This document shows, piece by piece, positions 1 to 9,832 of a DNA stretch of 64,000 nt. Under the pieces are notes generated by a model. That model saw nothing but the letters and a program-made list of their open reading frames with translations, did not search any database and was not told the origin of the DNA. This DNA comes from Cylindrotheca closterium (taxonomy: Eukaryota > Bacillariophyta > Bacillariophyceae > Bacillariales > Bacillariaceae), in contig CAKOGP040000213.1 of assembly GCA_933822405.4 (NCBI GenBank), positions 20,783 through 84,782 on the forward strand, written 5' to 3'. The position numbers were made by a program, and so were the translations under genes. Each line of letters opens with the position of its first letter. Within the stretch, counting starts at the first letter, position 1.

Positions 1-950
1 AACTGACCGCGGTGTTTTTGACGCTGACACCCACTGGCTGAACGTTGCCACACCTTCGATTTTCCCGTTGAGAACAGACCGGTGATGGGACACATGTCAC
101 ACAAAGATCATCGCAACCAACAACAGTGTACCGGTACCGATACCGCGGTACTGGTACCACTACACACTACAGTACCCCTGGTACCTCTGAAAACTGACCA
201 CAGTATTGGGACTGACGCTGAAAGGTGAAAGGCCAATATGACCAGAATTGCGGGAACTATTGGTTCTAACTTACTCTTGTTCTATTGTAGGTAATATTCT
301 ACAGGTACAGTTTTTATAAAATAAAAAAAAGAAGCATTGGAGCTTTTACCTCACAGACTTGGTTCCCACGAACGATACGAATGCAAGGTGAACCTTTTAT
401 ATAGAATAACGATCGTTCGACCCAGACAAGTTTCTGCGAATGTACGGTCTTTTCTGAGAAGTTGTTTCCCCCCACCAAAGAGAATCAATCAAGAATTTTT
501 ATATGAGTCAGATAGTATTAGCGGTAGATATGAAAGCCCCCGGCGGCCCCCCGAAACAAGCCGGGAATGCGAAGTGCGGTAATTTGAAATTTTGAAGTGT
601 ACATACCGTACAGCAGAGTGCGCGGAAGGGTCACGTCAGTGTGTGTCGTTAATTATTTTGAATAAAACTGTGGTATGAATCCAAATGACGTTTATTCTTT
701 GAGGTTCTGAATTGTACCGTGGGATACAAACGACGTCGTGCTGAGGCTCGTCTGGACAATAACAAAAGTGTTTTGGATTGCGATCGGTCTTGGTTCGTTT
801 ATTAGGTCTATTAAGTACCGTTCTGAAGAGAAAAAAAGCTTCGAAAATGCAGCGCTTTTCCCTCACCGCTTCGAAAGAATGCACTGCGAGCTAGGCAAAA
901 CATCAAATCATGTCCTCATAATAATCTAAATCTCATTACAACGACAAAAC
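1..950. other. Intergenic left edge, no supported gene
   Basis: No reading frame here has convincing protein character. Positions about 130-195 are dense in overlapping GTAC, GGTACC and ACCGGT palindromes, a pattern that recurs in other intergenic stretches of this window. An A-rich run at about 315-333 is the only other obvious compositional feature. The stretch ends at the ATG of the first gene at 951. Confidence 0.6.
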
Positions 951-1760
951 ATGAACAGACCATCAATGTATTTACACCAAATAATGGAAATGAACAATGA
1001 GGCAGCTGCCTGCATCGTGCAAAAGGAATATGCTCAAGGAATAGAGAAACTGATATTCGGTGTGAGACAGCTACAAACACATTTGGTGGAGATGTCTGAG
1101 CTTTTAGATGGCAACAGCGCTGATATCCACTCTGACTCTCCTCTGGATTCATGGATGTATCCTGCGATGGAAGCTATCCACAGCGATTCAGATGCCTCAT
1201 TCTTTGTATACAGAAGGCCACTGGTTGTCTCGCCACTGGATATTGGCAGAGCCCGAGTTCAGGCTGAAAATATGAAATTTTATCACCAGTATGTCACAGG
1301 AGGAAACGTCAATCTTGTGGTTGCAATGCTCTTCAACTATGGGCTCGCTTGCCATCTATCTCATATTGACTTTGAAGGGAGATTGAATGATGGATCCAGG
1401 CCCGATTATGACCTTCTGCAAAGGGCCAGTCAGATGTATGATCTTGCGATTACAAATCTCCGTCGCTTGGCGGTTCCAAAATCGACTGAACGCGGGAGCG
1501 TCGTCTCGGACAACATTCAATTCTTCCGAGCGGCAATGAACAATCTGGCCATTGCCGAGCAAACCCGATACGTCATGGCGGCGTCCCCCATTGTGGGCAT
1601 TCCATCCAACAAGGGCTTTGAACGGCTACGGGAGCTTTTGCTTCGGCATCCACCTGCATCCGATGACGCTCCCGAAACTACCTTGTGGAATTGCTACTTG
1701 TCAAATATTTTGCGAGTGACCAACTCGTTTCAACCCAATTACTGTGCAGCCGCATGTTGA
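951..1760 (+). CDS. TPR-like helical protein of a lineage-expanded family
   Basis: Intronless frame of 269 residues starting at an ATG preceded by A-rich sequence. The layout is an N-terminal helical pair with an AIEKL-like motif, a variable acidic Ser/Asp linker, a 'FVYRRPLVVSP' strand-like segment, then helices with 'NYGLACHLSHI', a 'LLQRASQMYDLAITNL' helix and 'AAMNNLAIAEQ'. The two minus-strand genes at 23.4 and 25.4 kb share this order ('YSHAIPLPPN', 'IFNTALAHHLVAL', 'HRAKQLYTLAYNS', 'VYNNTALANLQIG'), so all three belong to one family, though this copy is far more diverged. The alternation of NxALAxHL and LYxLA helices resembles TPR hairpins, so a protein-interaction role is likely. No catalytic residues or targeting signal are visible. 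The specific function is unknown. Confidence 0.75.
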   Translation: MNRPSMYLHQIMEMNNEAAACIVQKEYAQGIEKLIFGVRQLQTHLVEMSELLDGNSADIHSDSPLDSWMYPAMEAIHSDSDASFFVYRRPLVVSPLDIGRARVQAENMKFYHQYVTGGNVNLVVAMLFNYGLACHLSHIDFEGRLNDGSRPDYDLLQRASQMYDLAITNLRRLAVPKSTERGSVVSDNIQFFRAAMNNLAIAEQTRYVMAASPIVGIPSNKGFERLRELLLRHPPASDDAPETTLWNCYLSNILRVTNSFQPNYCAAAC

Positions 1761-2229
1761 AAAGAAACATTTTCTCTAAAGTTTTGAAGCATATTATAAA
1801 ATAATTTTTGATTGAACATATTTTTAAACCAGCTATTTTATCAATCGTATCAATCCAAACATGGGCTAGTATGAATCCAGAGCTAGTTTAGTATGATGCG
1901 ATAATACAGTATAGTACTACCTTCCTGGTTCCTGGTACTCTAATATGGTGCTGGTACCTGGTACTAGCTAGTACAGTGTGGATTGTGGATTGGGAGAAGA
2001 ATTCAGGTTTTGACACCAAAGGGGGGAATGATCAAGATTTCGCCCCAGTGAGGTGCCCAAACGTAGCGTCCCCAAACGGCTTTCGATTCAAAACCTTTGT
2101 CAAAAGCAAAGCTAATTTTTAATTTGCTCAACTGATGGTCTTTGGTCTGACTTGTCCTGTTTGTTGTTGTTGTTGTCACCATTCACAATAGATCAACTGA
2201 AATCTATCAGTTTGCTTTCCCCTATCGTC
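1761..2229. other. Intergenic between TPR-like gene and RecQ gene
   Basis: About 470 bp without a supported gene. It holds an AT-rich 3' flank (1770-1850), a GTAC/GGTACC-rich run at about 1905-1975, and the presumed promoter and 5' leader of the RecQ gene. A CTTGTCC-TTGTTGTTG pyrimidine/guanine-rich leader lies just before the ATG at 2230. Confidence 0.6.
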
Positions 2230-5002
2230 ATGTCTTGGTCATGCAGTCTTTGTACCTTTGAAAACGTCTCTGAAAAGTCAACTCACTGCCTAATGTGTGG
2301 CTCTAAGAATCTACGGCATCGAGCTCCCAATGCAACCTCTGCAATCAGCAACGACGGCGAGGCAACAAGCAATTCCAGGGCAAGGAAAGAGGCAAGCAGT
2401 ATAAAGAATAAATCGCCGCAGCAGCTGACAATGTTCGGAAGGCCAGCAGAGAAATCATCGCTGTCGTCGAAACCTAAGAAATCAACTCGAACTGAGACTA
2501 AAGCGAAGGCTTCTTCCACATCGACAAGAATACAATCAAGCCAAGCAAGGGCACCTATTTCGAGGAAGCCACTTATTAAGGGAAGTGCTTCGACTGCGAC
2601 AGAATCCAAGAGCAAAGTAACGAAAAGGCATCCGGGACAAGAAGAACAGCATTGTTTTTCATTCCATGTTCGAACCAAGCCTCCTTCATCGAAAGAATTA
2701 TCAAATACGCTGAAGCGGGTCTTTCAATTGGATAAGTTGAGAACCTTGCAAGAAGAAGTCATTTCTACAGCATTGCAACCAAACACGGAAAGCTTCTCAC
2801 CCTCCAATCCTACGTCTCAGTTGGTTGTTCTAGCGACTGGCGGTGGAAAGTCGCTATGTTATCAGCTACCTGCCTGCGTTCTCGGCGGAGTGACCATTGT
2901 CATTTCTCCCTTGATTGCGCTGATGAAGGATCAAGTATTGGGCTTGGAGAAGAAAAAGATCTCTGCGGCATGTCTTTGCAGTGCCAATACTGAAAAACAA
3001 AACAGTGCGATTCTCGATCGACTCTTTCCCACGGTGCCAAAAAAGGATCCCAGCACGGCCCAAGCCACCAAATTCTTTGGCGTCAAAGACAAGGCTGCCC
3101 CAAAGTCCTTGACTTTACTATATATCACTCCGGAATCGATACAGACCGATCGTATGCAGAGAGTCCTGCACAGATTGAATAATGAGAAGCGCCTGGCGAT
3201 GTTTGCAGTCGACGAGGCCCATTGTCTTTCGAGGTGAGTAAACGATATTGCTGCTTTGTTGGTATGACAAATGATAATGCAATTCTCACTTTTGATTATT
3301 TGCAATTGGTTTCAAAAGTTGGGGCCATGACTTTCGACCCGCCTATCGCAAGCTATCGTGGTTGCGAACCCAATTTACAGACGTTCCATGCATGGCTTGC
3401 ACTGCCACGGCAACTCCAAAGGTGATTCAAGATATTCAGTCTTGTCTTCAATTGTCAGTGATACATAAGGGTCGACTTGATCGTCATAATATCTACTACA
3501 AGATCAAGTACAAGAATACCATCCGAAGCAGCAGTGCCAAGAGGTCCTCTGGTCATGTTCTTGGCTGTGGGTCCGAATTCCAAACTGCTAGTAAAATCAA
3601 GGATGGTAAAAGCGCAAGCACAAAGCCCAAAACACCTCTCGAAGACCTGCAAGCCACAGTATTCAATCTTTTCAAGGAACATTCGACTGGAGAACTTGGA
3701 TGTTGTGGGATTGTGTACGTGCACAAAAGGGACGACGCAAAAGGTCTGGCCCATGCACTCGGCCAAGCACTTGGAGATAAGGAAAAGGTTGGGGCCTATC
3801 ACGCTGGTTTGCCCAAGAAGGAGCGCGCTCGGGTTCAAGAGGGATTTTCCAACAGGACTATTCCCATAGTCGTGGCAACCATTGCATTTGGTATGGGGAT
3901 TGATGTTTCCAATGTTCGATTTGTGATTCACTGGAACATGCCTAAATCATTGGAAGCGTTTACACAAGAATCTGGCCGTGCTGGCAGAGATGGACTGCCG
4001 TCACACTCTATTTTGTATTACGATGCCGATGACTATTCCAAGTATGAGTACTTTATCAAACAGCAGTATCAACGAGACGGCGAAAAGACGAAGCAGAATA
4101 TGGAGAGTACAAAGCGGCTATTTCTCGCCAAGTTAAAGGCATTGAAGGATATGAAAGATTACTGTGTCCTTGCGAAATGCCGACGCCACACTCTGGTTGC
4201 TCATTTTGGCGGCGATGTTGTCAAGTGCGGGAAGACATGTGATTACTGTTCCAACCCAGAGCGAGTGTCTCGTGACATTCAATCCAGTCTTGTAGCGGGA
4301 TCTGACTCTGACAGCGAGTCATCCGTTGGATACGGTAAGGGCAAGTGGGATGGCCAATGGGGTCGGCCACACGGCGACATGGATGACGATGATGCCATTG
4401 CGAAGGATTGGGGAGATGATTTTGTTGGTGACTTGTTGATGGTGACCAACTCCTCGTCCAAATTTGGTGGCGGCGGCGGTGGTCGTCGTCTGGGGGGCTT
4501 CACTACTGCTTCGTCTCTGCTGAAGAAAGGAAATGGAAAGTCGTCTATTCGATCTGTCCTGAACAAATACGAGGTAAGAGAATTTGTATTTTGGACCAAG
4601 ATGATTACGAATGTGATGCGCCCACACTTGCACTTACTGATCTTTTAAACTCTTGCACTCCAGCGAATGGAAGACAACCAAAATACACAGTCGACTGATG
4701 CATTTGAGCGCCCCACGAAATCCACCACGGCCATCATTCCAGAACACTTCAAAACTGCCTTGGCAGTCCAACAGGAAGTAAAAATTGTCAAGACGGTGCC
4801 TGCAAAACCAGCCAAGACCTCTGCCGACTTGCAAAAGGAGCTCGATCAGTTGAATGCGGAACGACAGGCAAGGTTACAAGCTCTGCTCGAAGCGCAACGA
4901 AAACGAAAACAAGATGCTAGTGGTCAAACGGCTAGTACGACGACGACTGCAGCTGCACCGCAACCATTGACGTTTGGGACTTCCAAACGTAGACGAATGT
5001 AG
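2230..5002 (+). CDS. RecQ-family DNA helicase, RECQ5-like, with N-terminal RanBP2-type zinc finger
   Basis: Three exons (2230-3233, 3319-4573, 4664-5002) give 865 residues; both introns (85 and 90 bp) are GT-AG and keep frame. The first intron splits the DEAH region, and splicing restores '[20 protein letters not shown]', a RecQ hallmark. In order: RanBP2-type zinc finger (residues ~3-30, WSCSLCTFEN...HCLMCG), a Ser/Lys-rich linker, Walker A ATGGGKS (202-208), DEAH (328-331), motif III ACTATAT, motif VI QESGRAGRDG (551-560), then a zinc-binding subdomain with 'CGKTCDYCSNP', closest in my reading to RECQL5. After it come a Gly-rich acidic segment and a Gln/Lys coiled-coil tail. The family unwinds DNA 3'-5' in repair and recombination. 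The ATG at 2230 is the first in frame and directly precedes the zinc finger. I see no HRDC domain. Assignment to RecQ is firm; the RECQ5 subgroup is likely. Confidence 0.92.
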
Positions 5003-5780
5003 ACGGCAGCAACCTGATGGATTGGTCCAAATCTTTGCAATGCCTCATATAGATTATTATCTCATTAAAAATTCAGATTCCTTTTGTTGTGCATATACTG
5101 AATACTGAATACTGAGGTTGGAGTATCGTTTTGAGCTTCACGTGTAGTATTGGCGCCAGCATCTTCAGTTGATTGGCATGTACGTGCCACATGTACTGTA
5201 TGTATGTATCATCATCGAGCGAGATGAAAGCACGTCTTCTCTTTCCAAACACATACATGTACTGCAGCAAGGCGTGAAGTCATCGATTGTTGTCAACCCT
5301 GCCCATCCTTTCATTTCATGTCACTATGTGGTAACGGTACAGTACTGAATCATCCTGCAACAATAATGTTCGATCGTACCAAATCTACCGTATAGTACCA
5401 GTGCTGTACTGTACTTTTTCAGCGGGTCTGAAGACACTGGCGGATTGGATGACGATGCACCAAGTTGCATGTGTGTTGCATGTGTGGTCTCAATTCAAGC
5501 CGTTTCCGGAGTTGGCAGAATTGATTTTTAAAAATGGCACGCAAATATTTATTAAGGATGCGAGCATGTCGAGTCGGATGACTACTATTTACTTAAAGCC
5601 AACGTAAATGGATTGGCGGTATTAGGGATTTTGAAAAATGTTATGGGCCTCTATTGGCCCGAAGTTTTGAAAATAGAAGCACTCTGACATTCGTCAAAAG
5701 GCAACTCCGGCTTGACTACCATTATTGCGGTCAACGACGCATCATCATTTCTTGGAGGTCATTTTTACCTTTTGCACATC
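5003..5780. other. Intergenic, no supported gene
   Basis: No coding signal was recognised. The stretch has AT-rich 3' flank sequence after the RecQ stop and GTAC-type repeats around 5330-5415 (CAGTACTG, GTACTGTAC). A TTTTTGAAAATG-type AT-rich segment lies about 140 bp before the next ATG. Confidence 0.6.
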
Positions 5781-7793
5781 ATGAAATCGTTTGGGCTTCT
5801 ATTGCTTCTGTCTGCTTCCCAAGTGGCAGCAAAGCTTGGTGAATCGCATGCTCAGCAAGCGAATAATGCTGACCAACAAGAGCGACGAATGGCCTTGCAA
5901 TTTCATGGATCGAACCCTTCGTTCAAGCTTGGTCGTTGTGAGGGAGATTGCGACCGAGATTCCGATTGGTGCGTCTTGTGTACTTTCTAATTTGTGTTCA
6001 AAATTCTTTCCTTTATTAAAAGATGCACTCATATTCCATCCTTTTTCTCTTTTTTTCCACAGTTTCAACTCGAATGGGGAGCAAGAAGGCATGGTTTGCT
6101 TCCAAAGATACAATCCAAACGAACCCGTTCCAGGCTGTTCTGGAGGCGATTCTGATATCAGTTTGTCGGACTATTGCATCCGAACGAGTGACTTGAATCG
6201 AGGGACTCCCACGAACAACAATAACAACAACAACAACAACAACATCGACACCAGCAACAACGACAATGCCAATGTAGGAAAATCGGCAACCACCACCACC
6301 ACCACTGCGGCAGTCCCCATCAAATGGAGTACCAACTTTCCTCTGGCCTTGTGCGAAGGTGCGTCAATCTTGTCAAATATTTTGCTTGTTCTTTCTTGAT
6401 ACATCATCAACATTACTGAACTATTCTTTTCAATTTCATTCTATTCGTCCATCAGGGGACTGCGATACTGATTTTGATTGTCAAGGAGGTCTGGTTTGCT
6501 TCCAACGAGGCGGAAAGCAGTCTGTTCCTGGATGCCTTGGAGCCGAACATGATTGGTCCATGACAGACTATTGCGTTCCCAAACCTGGATCCAATCCAAC
6601 TACTCCACAAACGGGAGACCTGAAAATTGAATGGAGCACGACATTTCCACTGAAGCGTTGCCAAGGAGACTGTAAGTTTGGTTGTTTGTTTCACGTCGAG
6701 TTTGTGGTACACACACACACTGATTCATTCATTCATTCAATCAATATTATTGATTATAGGTGATTCCGACATTGACTGTCAAGGGAACCTCAAATGCTTC
6801 CAACGAACTGGCGGCATGACCGTACCAGGTTGCATCGGCGCCGAATTAGACTCGAGTGATGTCGATTATTGCTTTGATGATGCCAATCGACAGGGACCTC
6901 CAGGCCCTCCAGCGAATCCTCCAGCACCAACGAATCCTCCGGCTCCAGTCGACAACGGAAGAACGGCCTATTACGTTGGTGATGGAGACTTTAGCGGAAA
7001 CCCTCTTTCCGTATGTCAGGGGTAAGTTCGTCCACTTTGTCATTGTTATTATTAGTAGTATTGGATGGTCCATGATGATGATGATGCTGCTGCGTAGTCT
7101 CTCTCACGCACATGTACATTATATTCCTTGACTTTGTTCTTTTCTTGCAGAGATTGCGACACCAACGCGGATTGTCAAGATGGTTTGTTCTGTTGGCAAC
7201 GGGACCAAGATGAGGCCATGCCATATTGTACCGGAGCAGCAGGTGCTATCGACTACTGTCTTCCAAAGTCCGAGTCCCCTGGCAAAAAGATAAGATTGTA
7301 CTGGGACAATTACTTTTGGCAGGAAACTTTCGAGGAAGCCTTCTGGTGTATGGAGTGCACGGCATGTGATACTCTGACGGTCGGAGATGGTTGGGAAGGA
7401 GGTTGCAAGGATCCTCCCACTGGCAAGTGTGAGGAAGGACATTTGATTTGGATCCAAAAATGCAAAGAAGTCCGAGATCGGTTTGATATTGTCCAAAACT
7501 CTGGATCCGGTGATCAGATCCGTGTGCATGGTACCAACTTGTGCTTCACCAACCGAGAAAATCGATGGTTGGAGCTGCGACCATGCGACAAGAACATATC
7601 GAATCAATTGTGGGCGCCCATGAACAACCGTGGCAAGTTTGAGATACGACCGTGGTACCAACGCAGTTTCTCCTCCAAAGATGCCCTTTGTGTTTCGCAA
7701 CTGCATCATCCCAAGGCCACCGAAGTACTTTCCATGAAAGAATGTTGGCTGAACATCCACTACGAAACCAACTACTGGACGGAGTGGTACTGA
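5781..7793 (+). CDS. Secreted Cys-rich repeat protein with C-terminal lectin-like region
   Basis: Five exons (5781-5968, 6063-6358, 6456-6671, 6760-7021, 7151-7793), all with GT-AG introns and exact frame continuity, give 534 residues. The N-terminus (MKSFGLLLLLSASQVAAKLG) is a signal peptide. Four copies of a ~45-residue module follow: C(E/Q)GDCDxDxDC...GLxCFQR...VPGCxGA...DYC. They are separated by low-complexity linkers (Asn/Thr-rich; Pro-rich PGPPANPPAP). Every intron interrupts the xGDC/DxDC start of a module, so exons correspond to modules. The last ~165 residues are Cys/Trp-rich and include 'GTNLCFTNRENRWLELRPC' and 'NQLW', resembling a beta-trefoil QxW lectin fold. A secreted, disulfide-rich, possibly carbohydrate-binding protein is inferred; the module family is not one I can name. 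Confidence 0.85.
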
Positions 7794-8261
7794 GAGAATA
7801 ATAATATGCAAGAGGACTTGCAAATCAATCGTTTCAAAATGTCGCATCAATGGGGCGATGCGTCAAAAATACTACCTCGGTAATTGTTTTAAGGCATTGT
7901 GGATGCAACAGCCAAGTGGACAGAGTCCATCATTAGCATCCATGTGACTACTATAGTAGATACCAATAAAATTGGATCAGGATTATTTTTTGATTTTCAT
8001 TTGAATTTTTCATTTTTTATCATTTATTTCAAAAGTGTGTCTGTCTGTCATGCGGTACTCAATAGTGAGAATGCGAACCAACAATAACTAAAAATCATCG
8101 AAGGATCGACGACGAAGAAGAAAATGCCAGATGTCAAGAAACAACGCGTACATCACTCACTCACTCATCATCCAACCTTCAATCATCCATTGTATCGTCC
8201 TCAGAAGAAATTCCGCCCAACCTATCATTCCTCATTCCTCATACACAATATAACGAACAAA
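7794..8261. other. Intergenic, no supported gene
   Basis: AT-rich 3' flank followed by the presumed promoter and 5' leader of the CS-SAP gene. The frame upstream of 8262 is open back to 8124, including an ATG there, but that extension is His/Pro-rich with leader-like composition and would bury the hydrophobic signal peptide internally. I therefore treat it as untranslated. Confidence 0.5.
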
Positions 8262-9503
8262 ATGTCGTCACTGTCATCATTGCTGCTGTTACTTCGAGTG
8301 GCCCTGTTGATCCACCTCAGCGGGGCTTGGACGACGACGACGACGACGACCAGCAATATTATTCGTCGTCCCAGCACTATGATTCCGACTCGATCCAAGA
8401 AGACGCAACTGCAAAGTGGGATCGGAATTGCCAAGGATTATACATGGAGAGAAGAAGCCTTTGAAATTGAAGTGACCGTCCAAGTTCCTCCCGAAACCAA
8501 AGCCAAGGATGTTGGCTTCAAGGCCAGGGCAAATTCCATTGAATTGACTTTGACTAAAAAAGTGGACGGCGGCGACGACGACAACAAGAATGAAACAACT
8601 ACTGAAAAAGTAATACTGCTGGATCCAACAAGAGCATTGAGGGGAAGAATTGTGATTGATGGGACATATTGGGTGATTTCGGATTCCATCGAAGACGAGG
8701 TCAAGAATAGTGCCGCGGCAGAAACTGATGACGACGACGACGACGACAAAGAATCGTCAGCGAAACAGCCTGGTCGTCAAGTCACAGTCACCATTGAAAA
8801 GCAAATTCAAAAAGCCAAGGATGACTTTGACGTTGTGGATTACGATTGGAATGGTGTTTACCGGGAAGAAGAAAAGGATGAAGTTAGCTACCGCAAGTAT
8901 GACGAACCCGAAGAAATGGATGTCCGGGAATATGCGCAAAGTTTGGGAGTCGACATTGACAATATTAACATGTCCATGGTGGACAAGTCCATGTTTTCAT
9001 CTGGCTTGAACACGACCAGTGCCAAGTCGAACATGGAAAGTATGATGGATGCTGGATTGATGAAAGAAGTGACCCAACAGGGGGATGGATCGGAATGGAC
9101 CATGGGCAAAGACGGTGAGCGGGTTCCCTTCAATTCCATGCTCAAGGACAAGGATAAAGATGATAGTCTCTATAGTGCAGAGGATGAAGAAGGAGGAAGA
9201 GAAAATGATGCGATACCCTTTCTGGACACTGATTCTCCTTGGCACGATGCACCGGATGCTACTGCTGCAGAAGAGGCTGCGAAGGACGACAAGAAAAAGA
9301 ACAAGGCGTTGGAGGAGAAAAAGAAACAACTGGAAAAGAAACGACAAAAAGAAGCCATTGATCCCATATCCACGCTTACCGTAGCAAGACTTCGAGAAAT
9401 TCTGCGTTCCCGAGGCTTGAAAGTCAGTGGCAACAAGAAGGAACTTCAAGACCGATTGCGGGCAGAAGTCCAATCCCTAGTCAAAATGGATACCACCGAG
9501 TAG
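8262..9503 (+). CDS. CS (p23/Hsp20-like) and SAP domain protein with plastid-type presequence
   Basis: Intronless, 413 residues from the ATG at 8262. Residues 1-22 are a strong signal peptide and the junction reads SGA|W, matching the diatom rule of an aromatic residue right after signal-peptide cleavage, followed by a Thr/Arg-rich transit-like segment; plastid import is therefore inferred. Residues ~50-170 ('YTWREEAFEIEVTVQVP', 'GTYWVISD') form a CS/p23-like beta-sandwich interrupted by acidic loops. The middle is acidic and low-complexity. Residues ~370-405 (ISTLTVARLREILRSRG...KKELQDRL) are a SAP helix-extension-helix motif, a DNA/RNA-binding element. CS plus SAP in one protein suggests a co-chaperone or adaptor tethered to nucleic acid or nucleoid. 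An in-frame ATG at 8124 would add 46 residues but mask the signal peptide. Confidence 0.85.
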   Translation: MSSLSSLLLLLRVALLIHLSGAWTTTTTTTSNIIRRPSTMIPTRSKKTQLQSGIGIAKDYTWREEAFEIEVTVQVPPETKAKDVGFKARANSIELTLTKKVDGGDDDNKNETTTEKVILLDPTRALRGRIVIDGTYWVISDSIEDEVKNSAAAETDDDDDDDKESSAKQPGRQVTVTIEKQIQKAKDDFDVVDYDWNGVYREEEKDEVSYRKYDEPEEMDVREYAQSLGVDIDNINMSMVDKSMFSSGLNTTSAKSNMESMMDAGLMKEVTQQGDGSEWTMGKDGERVPFNSMLKDKDKDDSLYSAEDEEGGRENDAIPFLDTDSPWHDAPDATAAEEAAKDDKKKNKALEEKKKQLEKKRQKEAIDPISTLTVARLREILRSRGLKVSGNKKELQDRLRAEVQSLVKMDTTE

Positions 9504-9832
9504 TTAAAATGTATCTATTCAACGGGATCTAAACAAATAGGTCAGACATAATCTATTTTGAAAAGAAACGCAGTTGTGTCTCTCATTGTAATTGTTTTGG
9601 TCGGTCATACTAGTCGAAATGTATTGAAAGATTGACTTACTGATCGTGACGTGGCTGACTCCTTCGAGTGCTTCACGGCACTCGTTTGAAAATAAGCCAA
9701 TAAAAACAACGATGAAAACAGAGAGAGAAGTCATCGAATACCTGAAACTACAGTATAAATCTGGATTGTACTGTACAGTATAGCTACCGTATAGAATTCA
9801 ACTCTCTCGACAGATATTAACAAAAAACAATA
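9504..9832. other. Intergenic, no supported gene
   Basis: About 330 bp. A GTAC-rich run (ACTGTACAGTATAGCTACCGTATAG) lies at about 9768-9793, roughly 40 bp upstream of the next ATG. Otherwise it is AT-rich flanking sequence. Confidence 0.6.
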
